Part shown: piece after piece, positions 51,259 to 60,944 of the stretch | How positions within the stretch are numbered: the stretch's first letter is position 1 | Layout: the number at the start of each line of letters is the position of its first letter | Assembly (NCBI GenBank): GCA_023055505.1 | Contig: JALIRH010000007.1 | Span: forward strand, 13,953,773-14,017,772 | Source: Callipepla californica brunnescens | Taxonomy: Eukaryota; Chordata; Aves; Galliformes; Odontophoridae | Length of the DNA: 64,000 nucleotides | Direction: 5' to 3' | Notes under the pieces: generated by a model | Told to the model about the DNA's origin: nothing | Database searches by the model: none | The model's input: the letters and a program-made list of their open reading frames with translations, nothing else | Made by a program: the position numbers and the translations under genes

Positions 51259-53940
51259 TTGTTACTGTTACCATGATGCCACTGACACGCAGTATCAGCT
51301 GCCACTTTGCAGGTACACATCACGCACTGCTCCTTATGCTGAGCTCTGCTACCACTTCTATTCTCAGAAGTCTCAGCACTCACAAATGAAAGTAATTCTA
51401 TTTATATTCATCTCATAAAATGTTTAAAACATCAGGAAAAAAAAATGCTTACAATATGAAACACAGATCTGAGGTGTAAAGAGAATACCGACACTGTTCT
51501 TTTTCTGAGATAAGACATTGTTTTTCAGAGCAGCAGGTGGGAACAAGACTTATTTCCATTAAGATGTTAAAGCCATAAGCTTGAATATGATTTTTATCAG
51601 TTTGATAGCTATACTTATGGAGCTATGAACTGACGGAAGCAGGACTCAGATTTTGTTTTTGAGGGAAGAGATAGAAAGTGAAGAAATGTGGAAGAAAAAA
51701 AAATAGAGGAAAAAAAAAATCATGCAGCCTGATGTTTAACAATATGTTTGGTAAATTTCTTCAATAGAATCTTGAAACTATCATATTTCAGATTCGGGGT
51801 GCAAGGATGGAGAGAGGGGGGGAAAAAAAAAACAACAAGAAAACAACACATTCTCCCTGGTCAGTGAGGAATCAACAAAATTTGAAATGGAAAGTAATTA
51901 TTATGAGGCTTCATACAGTGGTACCCACAGACATCCCCTCTCTATCATGAAGTTTCACCATCTATTTTCTTTTCCTCCACATGCCAGGGTACAAATTCTG
52001 CTACACTCTTGAACAAAATTTCAGAAATCCACTTTTGCCCAGCAAGAAACTGCAAAAGAAAATGACTGCGTGGGTGGAAAAGCTTCAATTAATAACTATA
52101 TCCTATGGATTTGTATTGTAGTGTAGACAGGTACCTTGGAAATAATCTTGAAACCTAAAGCAAGTGCTGATATAAATTGGAATTTAAAAAATAAAAAATA
52201 AAATAGTTGAAGCAAGCTCTGCTTGTTATGGTCATATTCAATTTGACTGAACACCATCCAGGCATACCAAAATACTGGTGTGGAATATTAATGGTAGCCA
52301 TCTCTTTTAGGAAAACAGCATAACTGAATGTTGACCCTAAAAAAGAAAAAAAAAATGTGGAGGGAAAAGACAAGAGACTGATGTTTGTGGTAATGTGACA
52401 CCTAGTGATCACATCCAGGAAGTTTCTGTAATGGTGGATGCAAACATTAAATAATTAAGTAAATGCACCAGACCTTGTTTTAAAATAAGAATAAAAAATA
52501 GAGAGCAAATATTATAACCTTTATCAAAGTATCTAAATTATGTAGATGTAGCGATAAAAACACAAGAGGAGGAAAGGAAAAGAAAATCTGCATATGCCAC
52601 GTTATGTCACCTTGTTGAGATAACAGTTTGAGTAACTCCAGAGCAGAACAACATCAAATATATTTCCCCAACACTTCTTTCCTTTGGGTCTTTCGCTGAA
52701 TAAAGAAATCTACTGATAACTTCCACACAGAGTGACAAAAAAAGCTTTAGAAAACTTGGTCTATTAGTTGACATGCAGTATAAATAATGGAATTTTAACA
52801 GAATAGCCTCTATTCTACATAACAATGAGAAATATACCTTTATGTCTTCATTTCACAAGTTCGAAAGGCTATCACTGCCTTTCATGCTTCCAGCAAGACA
52901 ATGAGAAGCACAGAAAATAACTCATAATCAGTGTAAGATTCAGGAAGAACTGTGGCACAGGCATGCTGATACAGCGAGTAACTATCCCTAAGGGATTGCA
53001 TCCCTTGAGAATTTCTGAGGGGCAAAGAGGGGAAGAGCTATATGAGAAATCTAAATAAGAAGCTCACTACAGATAAAGGAAATACATTGCTTTCTGAAAT
53101 CAGCTCAATATAAACACGTGTCTGATCCCGAAGGAGGCAAGTAGCACAAATTACACTGATAGGCAAAACATTAGAGACAATGTCTGACTGAAGCCTCACT
53201 TATCTAGAACAGAATACAAACAAACAGACTTTAAAGTTTATGGATATATTGCAAGAAAGACTTAAAAGAACTTGTTAGCGTTAAAAATACAAGCATCCAA
53301 AATATTTTAGTATTATGTTTCAAAATCTAGCTTGCTGTCTTCAATTTAAAAGTGAATTGAGATACTTTGCAAGGAGCAGCACTTAGCTGTCTTCCTTCTG
53401 AAAAGTAAAAAAAAAATAAAATAAAATACAGGTACCTTTAAGCACTATGACTGCCTAATTACTATACCCCCAGACAATGAAATAGTCTCAGCATGCAGTG
53501 ATTAGTAGTTACATCGTACCTGGCATAGTTCTATATTATTTCTGCAAAAAAAATTGTACAGGCACAGGCAACACATGTACATAAAAATAGCAAGGTAAAT
53601 GGATAAGGATATCAGCAGTGTTAAAATAAGAAAACATACTTATCACACCGCTAATCATAAAAGCAAGGTCTTGTTTTATAAGATGCTCAGAATGGTTCCT
53701 GCCATTCCCTGCCTGAGTACATGGCATCTCTGGGAAGCTGTGCAGTTATGAACACAGTACATAAATACCTGTCATAAAATGCCACTGTTGAATCTGAAGT
53801 CTAAGTGACTTTTTATAAGACTGTACATACAGACATTGCTTCAATCGCATTTAAAATACTCTGGAAAGTGAGGTTAAGCTGTCTTCTGTTCACTGGAAAA
53901 AAGCAGCTTTTGATTTATGTTCCCGCTTCTGATGTAAGGT
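51259..53940. other. AT-rich stretch with no recognised gene
   Basis: Purine-rich A runs occur at 51690-51720 and 51815-51850 and a short A/T run at 53405-53425. No exon, promoter or transposon recognised. Confidence 0.5.
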
Positions 53941-54070
53941 CCAGGTAAGCTGCATGGCCAGGAGCCTCCGGTTCCCATCACTCCTATCCTTTCCTTCAGA
54001 TCCCAGTGCTGCTCCAGGCAATACCGCAGGCAGAAGTCCCGTAAGTATCAGCAGGAACTGCACGTCCCAT
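53941..54070 (+). other. Splice-site-like module upstream of the CpG island
   Basis: On the plus strand, TATCCTTTCCTTCAG resembles a polypyrimidine tract and acceptor. It is followed by 41 bases and then GTAAGTATC, a near-consensus donor. A further donor-like CCAG followed by GTAAGC lies about 55 bp before it. The module is more GC-rich than the DNA to its left. The 41-base piece is open in all three frames. This may be a small untranslated or cassette exon of a plus-strand transcript, or chance. No neighbouring exon supports it. Confidence 0.2.
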
Positions 54071-54949
54071 TGGCCTTAAATATATACATTTAACACAACT
54101 ACAAGAACACCAGCCTAAAATATCACCTAATGATAGTGATTATACCTCACCTTTAGCACTGAAACATTCTGAACTACCATACAATCCCCCCAGCTGTTAA
54201 CATTTTAAGTAATTGCTGCACAGATTATTTTTACAGCCCAGGAGCAGGTCTTACAAATTTAGAGCCGTGAAGCAGCTTTAAAACACAGACAATCCTACAG
54301 CAGGTTTAATTTGATTCTTTCCTTTTTAATTAGAGAAATTCCAAAAGCCATGAGGTCAGTGTTGGTCTCACTTGCAACACAAGTCAAATGAGTGACACAG
54401 ATACACAGCACACAGAGCCCAAAGTGGCTCAGACAGGACAACAGTTAGTTGCACAGATTTGTAGCAGCTGTTGCACGTGCTTGTGGTTCCAGGTGTCTTT
54501 TAATACCTTTCCTTCTACATTCATTCGTCCAAACATCTACTCTCTGATTATATGGAGGCTTTAAGAGGCAACGGAATCGCTCTGAAGAGGAAAGCATCTT
54601 TAAGCCACGCAGCATGGAGCAGCAAGCAGGTGGCTTCTGAATGATGCTCAGGGTAAAATATTAGGAAGGTGACACAGTTCTTCCTTTAAAACCCCACAGC
54701 TGTAGACACTGAGACAGCTTGAAGGACGGGACAAAGAGTGAATGGGTTGTTTATTTCAGCACCAGTAAACTATTTTATAATAAATGCAACTTTCCAGACA
54801 GCGACTGAAAAATGCCGCAGTTCCACTTCCACTGAATAACCGCACGCCAAGAGCAGCGTTATACTCAATCACTGAGTCCGTCATTACTTCAAAAGGTACT
54901 GAGGACGTACCAGACGACGCTAATTTAATAACTCAAGGACACTTGAGAA
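54071..54949. other. Shoulder of the CpG island, no gene recognised
   Basis: Mixed-composition DNA with slowly rising CpG content from about 54830. Nothing coding is recognised. Confidence 0.5.
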
Positions 54950-54966
54950 CCGCCATCAGAGGGCAC

Positions 54967-54978
54967 CGTTTATAAACG
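54967..54978. promoter_or_regulatory. 12-bp palindrome carrying TATAAA on both strands
   Basis: CGTTTATAAACG is a perfect inverted repeat at the left edge of the CpG island and contains TATAAA in both orientations (54971-54976 plus, 54974-54969 minus). It could be a symmetric TATA element or a homeobox (CDX/HOX-type TTTAT) site. Function is inferred only from position and sequence. Confidence 0.35.
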
Positions 54979-55493
54979 ACGTGCCAAACGCTCCGTCACG
55001 AAAAGTAGCGAGTCTCTCCCAACTCCCCGCTTCCCTCCCAGCGCGATACCGCACGAGTCGAGACGCGACGAGCCCCCCACCTCCTTTCCCAACAGCGGCC
55101 CCCAAAACTTTCCCTCCCAGGGCTGAGGGAGGGGGCGGCCCGGGGCTGCCTTGGGGCGGCCGGCAAAGGTTCCTCCCCGCTGCCCGCTCCCCTCCCGCAG
55201 GCGCCTCCTCCGGGCAGCGCCGCCGGCGGGAGCGGCCCGCCCCGAGCGGCCGCGGGAGCCGGGACAAGCGCGGGGAGCGCGGATACTTGCCCAGGTGGGG
55301 ACGAGGAGGCTGCCGGGGCGCTCAAGCGGTGCTGGAGGCGGCTGCTTCCCCGCCACGCTCATCTCCTCCCATGCAGCTGGCTGGGTCCTCCTGTGAGACG
55401 GGCGGCTCGGCAGGACGCGGCGCCTCGGGCATGGAACCCCGGCAGCGGGCGGTGCTGGGGGGATCGCACCGTACCGCGCAGCGCTCTGCCCCG

Positions 55494-55510
55494 CCGCCCG
55501 GGCGGGGCGG
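55494..55510. promoter_or_regulatory. Cluster of GC boxes (Sp1/KLF-type)
   Basis: CCGCCCGGGCGGGGCGG holds an inverted CCGCCC and two overlapping-adjacent GGGCGG boxes. It lies about 90 bp upstream of the TATA-like TATTTAA on the plus strand, a normal promoter spacing for Sp1-type sites. Confidence 0.6.
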
Positions 55511-55600
55511 CAGCACGGGCACGGCGGACGGGGAGGAGGGGTCTCGCCGGAGGCTGGGAGCCAGGAGGCTGAGAGAGGACGGTGGTGGAGGAGCGCTGCC

Positions 55601-55607
55601 TATTTAA
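55601..55607 (+). promoter_or_regulatory. TATA-like element TATTTAA
   Basis: The only AT-rich heptamer of this kind inside the GC-rich core. If used, a plus-strand start site would fall near 55630. It could instead be incidental, since CpG-island promoters often lack a TATA box. Confidence 0.35.
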
Positions 55608-55936
55608 CTTCGCTCTTCTCCGGGGGGAAGGCGCCGCCGCTCTCGCTCCCCTCCCCTCTGCGGCCGCATCTCCACAGCCGGGCTCTGGGTGCAGCCACCG
55701 GCGCCGCTGCGCTCCTCCCCGGCTCTGCACCGCGCAGCCCCCCCGCGAGGCTCGTCCTGAGCCTTTGGGTCGCTCCCGTCCCGCCCCGGGAAGGGAACGG
55801 GGCCGTTGGAGCCGTGGGGGTTCGGGGCGTGCTGCAGACCCGCGCCACGGCCCCCCGACATTTTATGGGAAATCAGCTTTGGGAAACTTCTCGTGGGTGC
55901 AGCACCTCACGGGGCTGATGGGAAGGAGGTGAGATG

Positions 55937-56245
55937 GCGCATAGAACCGTGTGAATCGAAGGGGTCCCTTAAAGGGCATGCAGTTCAACTCCCCTGCAAT
56001 GGACAGGGACGTGCACGGCTATATCAGGGTGCTCTCAGCTCCGTCCAGCCTGGCCTTGTGTGCCTCCAAGGATGGGGCATCCACCTCATCTCTGGGAAAC
56101 TTGTTCCAGTACCTCACCACCCCTATCGTAAAAACCTATTTTTAATTTTTTTTCCAGTCTTAATCTCCCCTCTTTTACATTGAAACCATTTCCCTTTTCC
56201 TATCACAGCACACTCTGCTAAAGTGTTTGCCCCTGAAGGCATGGC
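55937..56245 (-). mobile_element. CR1 LINE 3' end directly beside the CpG island
   Basis: The plus strand gives the antisense of CR1: agaaccgtgtgaatcgaagg (terminus, decayed), gcagttcaactcccctgcaa, cagggtgctctcagctccgt, cctccaaggatggggcatcc, accatttcccttttcctatc. It is 5'-truncated near 56245. It starts within about 70 bp of the GC-rich core and 8 bp after a good plus-strand splice-donor match at 55929. Confidence 0.85.
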
Positions 56246-58242
56246 TGTAAAGGCTGACCTGCCCCAATCCACCCCTTGGATAAAAGAACACCACTTATAG
56301 CACTCTATGCCTGAAAAAGTTGTGACAGTAAGGCAGTGTGAAATGCTTGGGAACCTGGGCCACAACCTCACGCAACCACATAAAGCCACGTGCATGCAGA
56401 GTGTGATGACACTGTGAGAGATGTAAGGAAAGAGGATAACCACACAAATGAGCTGCAGCCTGTTGGAGATGGATTGCCCCAGGCTGCCGAGGCTGTGAGG
56501 TGAAAGGAGGCAGCAAATAACAGTGGATGTTCTATAGCTCTGGAAACATCACACCTTCGAGGTTGTATTTTGCAGAAGTCATAGGCAGTGCCCATGTAGC
56601 AGATGTGTTTTGTCAGAACGTACAAACCAACAAAAAAAAAAAGAAGAATGTATGAGTAGGTTATGGTTTTGTTAATGTAAATGTGCTTAAACAATTTAGG
56701 AAGGATGGAAAAGAGACAGATATTTGCTAGTATGGAGAGCAGTTCTGTTGTAGTTACAAACTTGTTATCACATACTGCTTTTATTTTCATGTTTCATCTT
56801 CATTCTCTTCTTCCATAAATACAGGAAATAAGCAAGGATCAGAAAACAGAGGTGCAAGTCAGTGTAAATAAAAAATACATGCCATAGTAGTATTATGATG
56901 TAGAGGGAATATATATGGGAAACGACTTACAGAGATAAGTCCCTACTTTTCAAAATGCTTCTATTTATCTATAAGCTTTACTTTTCTTGAACTTAAAATT
57001 CCTTTCCAATTGGATACCATAAGCCTTGCACACAATGTATAACTTCCTGAGAAGCTTATCTGAAAACTGACAATTGCATAAATGATTTATGTAACGCACT
57101 GAAGATTGGATAACATCAGACAGCTGAGGAACTGTTAATACTTAGTACTTTGGGGATTTAATGAATACATTTCACGAAATTATGCTCTCCTATAATACTC
57201 CTGTACTGAAAGCAAGTGGATAGACACGATTTGGGGGAAGATTAGTCAAAAATAAAGTAATTTAGTATTTTATTTGAGCTAAGCCAATTTGTGATAGTCT
57301 GCAAAATTAATTAATTTCGACTAATAAATTTCTTATTTTCAAGAGACAGTAAGATCTAATAGCTTAGGAAACGTATGAACTTTTTTAGGAGTTGTTGCCT
57401 TGTTGAGTTTGTTACTAATGAAAAGCTTATGTGTGCCTTTCCTTTTCCTCTGTCAGTAGTTTTTCAGTTTCACTGCATCCCTGATTCTGCAAAGCCTTTG
57501 CCTTTGCCATTCCTGAAATACAGTTAATGAAAGCTAGCTGTCAAGTAGCTTTTTTAATGATGAAAGACTTGGGGATTTTTTTTTTTCCAGATTATACTAT
57601 ATCCTATAATTTAAAATAAGGCAATTATTCATAAATTTCTAGCCCTTGAGATTTCATTAAAGTAATAGAAAATATCAACAAAGTTATCTTACAAAAAGAG
57701 AGTAAATGTAAAGGATGCAAAACATGGTTTTTGATAAATAATACCGTGATTTTAAGTTAAATTCATCATGTTAAATAGTACCCAAAAAGTTTCATTAAGT
57801 TTCATTAAAAATTTCATGTTGGCAGACAGCAAGAAAATTTCAGATCCTGTGTGAAGTTTGAATAGAAACCGTGTTCATGAAAATAGATGCAAACTGCTGA
57901 ATTCAGAAGACGTCACATTACAGATCGCTCTGTTTCCTTCTGTTTTCATACAGATTCTTGTGTTCTTACGTACAAGTATACACACAGATGGTTGAAACTG
58001 TGTAATTATATTTTCCAGGAAATGTTACTGTGTCTTAAAAGACATTATAAATATTTATGTCTACACGTAAACATTCACACAGCTAATAAAATCAGGTTGT
58101 TTTCTTAATACAAAGCTCAATATTTGTAGATATTCCACTTTTCATTTTTAGGCAATAACATTTGCCAAGTTCTTCAGAAAAACATAAGAATAAATGCTTC
58201 TTCATTTAATTTTGTGGAAAGACATCAAAAATATGGGGAGGT
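56246..58242. other. AT-rich stretch right of the island, no gene recognised
   Basis: Contains T run near 57568-57577, followed by CCAG, an acceptor-like sequence without a credible exon after it. Nothing else recognised. Confidence 0.5.
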
Positions 58243-58405
58243 AGAATCATAGAATCATGGGGGGGGGGGGGGGGGGGGGGGTGGAAGGGACTTCTGGAGA
58301 TCATCAAGTCCAACACCTCTGCTAAAGCTGGTTCCCTACAATAGGTTGCACAGAAAAGTGTCCAGATGGGTTTTGAATATCTCCAGAGGAGGAGACTTTC
58401 TAGAG
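58243..58405 (-). mobile_element. CR1 LINE tail with a G23 tract
   Basis: The plus strand begins TAGAATCATAGAATCAT, the antisense CR1 terminus. A run of 23 G follows at 58259-58281 where a GGTTTGGGTTGGAAGG-like sequence is expected, then tggaagggacttctggagat, catcaagtccaacacctctg and cagaaaagtgtccagatggg. It is 5'-truncated near 58405. Confidence 0.9.
58259..58281. repeat. G23 homopolymer
   Basis: 23 uninterrupted G on the plus strand, long enough to form intramolecular G-quadruplexes, and a likely place for sequencing or assembly length error. Confidence 0.9.
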
Positions 58406-59287
58406 CATACTTTTCTAAGGATACCAGTTCAAAGTTTTTAATGTAAAAATTGCATATAGATAAGATAGAAATGCTACATGTCCCAGGGAAACTGCAGCCT
58501 GTATTAATGGGGAAGCTGCCAGCCAGCCACCAGTATCCTTCATTTTATTCAGGCACAGGTACACTCCACCGTGGCACCCTGCAGCCAAATTCAAAGGCTG
58601 ACTGGAAGAAACTGGTATCATTTTGTCACTGCTGAAGGAATGAGCGTTGCCTGCATCAGTCAGGAGCTCAGTATCTAAGGCTGTTTAAGAGAGTAACTCA
58701 TCAGGTTACTGTGAAAGATGATTAAAAATTGGCATCTGAACAACTGGGTATCTGAATGAGATATTCTCAGTGTGTTTGTAGAGGGGTACTAGAGTGATCA
58801 GTATGTACTCTTACTTCAGAATCAGATGATTTTGGTAACCCTGAAAACATCCATGTGCACACTTCATCACCAGTTGCGGTAAAGCAGGCAAAGTGTAAGT
58901 GGCAAGTGGGTGGCTAATTGGCAAGTGTGTTGAGTACTATAGAACCAAATGGGATTTTGATACTGTTTCTTGAAGTTGTTCTTTTTTTCTTGCCTGTCCT
59001 TGAAATCTACCAAATGGAGGAGCTGATGTTCTGCAAACTAACACTTTATGTGTACTCATTCTCTGCAGATAGTAACATGTCAGGATGTTAAAGCTGTGCC
59101 AGTGTGCAAAAAGAAGTACAATATTATTATGTGGCTAAAGAAAGCACAAGTTTGTGAGAGAGAGAAGGGCTGAGCTCTGGAAACATGTTTTCACTACTCA
59201 GAGTTTTCCAGTGATTGCTTGGCTCCAAAATAATTGCCAGTTCTGAAAAAGGGCGAAAAAATATAGAAACCCCTGCTTATTGGTAGC
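58406..59287. other. Unassigned stretch, G-richer on the plus strand
   Basis: About 0.9 kb, without a recognised gene or repeat. Short open frames only. Confidence 0.5.
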
Positions 59288-59972
59288 TGCTGGAGAGGAG
59301 CTCTGAGAGGGACCTGGGTGTCCTGGTGGACGACAGGTTGGCCATGAGCCAGGAGTGTGCTCTGGTGACCAAGAAGGCCAATGGCATCCTGGGGTACATT
59401 AAAAAGAGGATGGCCAGCAGGTCAAAGGAGGTGATCCTCCTCCTCTACTCTGCCCTGGTGAGGCCTCACGTGGAGTATTGTGTCCAGGTCTGGGCTCCCC
59501 AGTACAAAAAAGACTGGGATCTCCTCAAAAGAGTCCAGCGGAGGGCTACAAAAATGATAAAGGGTGTGGAGCACCTCTCTTATGAGGAAAGACTGAGAGA
59601 CCTGGGTCTGTTCAGCCTTAGAAAAGAACACTTCGGGGGGGATCTGATCCATGTCTATAAATATCTGTGGAGTGGGAGGCAAAGGGACAGGGCTGCACTT
59701 AGCAGTGTGTGGTGATAGGATAAGGGGAAATGGCCACAAACTGATGCACAGGAAGTTCCGCATGGATGTGTGTGGGAACTTCTTCACAGTGCAGTGATGG
59801 AGCACTGCACAGGCTGCACAGAGAGGTGGTGGAGTCTCCTTCTCTGGAGATGTTCCAGACCCTCCTGGACGCCTACCTGTGCAACCTGGGCTAGGGAGCT
59901 GCTTTGGCAGGGGATTGGACTCAGTGATCTCTGGAGGTCCCTTCCAACCTCTACAGTTTTGTGATTCTGTGA
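59288..59972 (+). mobile_element. CR1 LINE 3' end, best-preserved copy in the window
   Basis: A frame open from 59326 to 59715 (129 codons) encodes the C-terminal end of the CR1 reverse transcriptase with few disruptions: DDRLAMSQECALV, KKANGILGYIKKRMASRSK, LLYSALVRPHVEYCVQVWAP, KRVQRRATKMIKGVEHLSYE, ERLRDLGLFSLRKEHFGGDL. The 3' UTR follows and ends at CTACAGTTTTGTGATTCTGT. It is 5'-truncated, so it lacks the endonuclease and catalytic RT motifs and cannot move. The good preservation and close match to the copy at 29.3-29.6 kb indicate a relatively young subfamily. It should be treated as a repeat and not as a gene despite the clean frame. Confidence 0.97.
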
Positions 59973-60160
59973 ACTACCTGCACACCTGGAGTAGCATATG
60001 ACACTCCTTCCATCTTTCCCTTTTGCCTTGTTTTCTGCTCATAATATTTGTCAGCCAGTGTGTAACCCTGATTGTGAGTTACTTGTCATATGACAAATAT
60101 ATTCATTATTTATACTTCAATAGTATTTGACCAGTGACTCATAAGAATATAAGCATTTAA

Positions 60161-60544
60161 TTAAGAGAGAAAATGTGATTCACAAAGGCAATCTGTACAG
60201 AGAAGCACAGGTAAGTTATAATTAATGAACAGAGGCAGCATTATGTGGTTTGGGTAACCAATAAGTAAATTGGATGGAAACTTCTGAGTATATAATTCAT
60301 AGCCCACTTCTGCCAATAATCCCTTTGCCTTGTATGCTGAATAATGTTGGGGCTGGTAGACATGTTTTTTATGGATTTGTTGATTTATCTGTGGGCAATT
60401 CATGAATGGAAATAAGAGCGCGATACATTTCTTGAAATGTTCATATAGCTTCATTACCGTACTATACCACTGTGAATCAACTGACAGCTCATTTTCAAAG
60501 AGATGTAGTGCAGCTTCATGTGAGACAGACATGCTTTGTTTCAT
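60161..60544 (-). other. Unidentified open frame, 127 codons
   Basis: One of the longest ATG-started frames outside known repeats and the CpG island. It starts with two nearby methionines (MKQSMSVSHEAALHLFENEL) and has mixed, protein-like composition with histidines, tyrosines and cysteines, but no motif I know. The DNA is AT-rich and the codon use is not obviously biased. No promoter, splice sites or polyadenylation signal clearly belong to it. A chance frame of this length is not very surprising in 64 kb, so I do not call it a gene. Confidence 0.15.
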
Positions 60545-60897
60545 AAAAAAATAATGTGGAAGTGGACAATTAGAATTTTACTGCTGTTTTTATCGCCTGA
60601 GAAATCCCAGAAGAGTCTGTATTTAATAGTTCCCTTGCAAAATAGAGTAGGAAATAAAATAAAATGTTCATTACAGTGATAATATTCATTTTCTGCTCTT
60701 CATTCTACAACAGTGCAGAAATTGGCTATGTGCTCTGGCACCATATTCTCTCAATTTTATTTTTTTTTTAATCTTATATTTCTCTAGCTTTTGAGCTGTA
60801 AATTTTACAGTAGTATATCTAAGATATTGAGGAAAAGTGACAAATATTCAGGTGAAATGACTGTTTCCAAAGGCATTTACCAAATTCTTTGTAACTC

Positions 60898-60944
60898 TTA
60901 CTATTATTATTATTATTGTTATTGTTGTTATTATTATTATTATA
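60898..60944. repeat. (ATT)n/(GTT)n microsatellite
   Basis: About 47 bp of ATT units with GTT interruptions in the middle. It is read as a run of tyrosines or cysteines in one frame, so the open frame across it (60791-60994) is spurious. Confidence 0.95.

Larger units (their letters stand above)
54950..55870. promoter_or_regulatory. CpG island promoter with probable first exon of an unidentified gene
   Basis: This 0.9-kb block is very GC-rich and CpG-dense in an otherwise AT-rich, CpG-poor window; 55201-55260 alone contains 12 CpG. GGGCGG or CCGCCC boxes occur at 55133, 55154, 55237, 55447, 55494, 55500, 55505 and 55781. TATTTAA at 55601-55607 is TATA-like on the plus strand. CpG islands of this kind mark promoters and first exons of broadly expressed or developmental vertebrate genes. 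Long open frames on both strands, up to 208 codons, reflect the scarcity of stop codons in GC-rich DNA and none matches a protein I know. Direction is unresolved. Possible plus-strand donors are at 55295 (CCCAG/GTGGGG) and 55929 (AAGGAG/GTGAGA). A possible minus-strand donor is GGAAAGGAG/GTGGGG near 55080. Confidence 0.85.

Noticed and set aside
55322..55362. MSVAGKQ start on the minus strand, resembling the MSVAG start of endophilin-A proteins
   Set aside because: Similarity stops after five residues and the following sequence does not fit that family.
54981..55607. 208-codon plus-strand frame and several 80-130 codon frames on both strands in the CpG island
   Set aside because: GC-rich DNA has few stop codons, so long frames are expected. 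They overlap on both strands, are low-complexity (Arg, Pro, Gly, Ala) and match no protein I know.
59326..59715. Clean 129-codon frame that looks like a gene
   Set aside because: It is the C-terminal end of CR1 reverse transcriptase in a 5'-truncated LINE copy.
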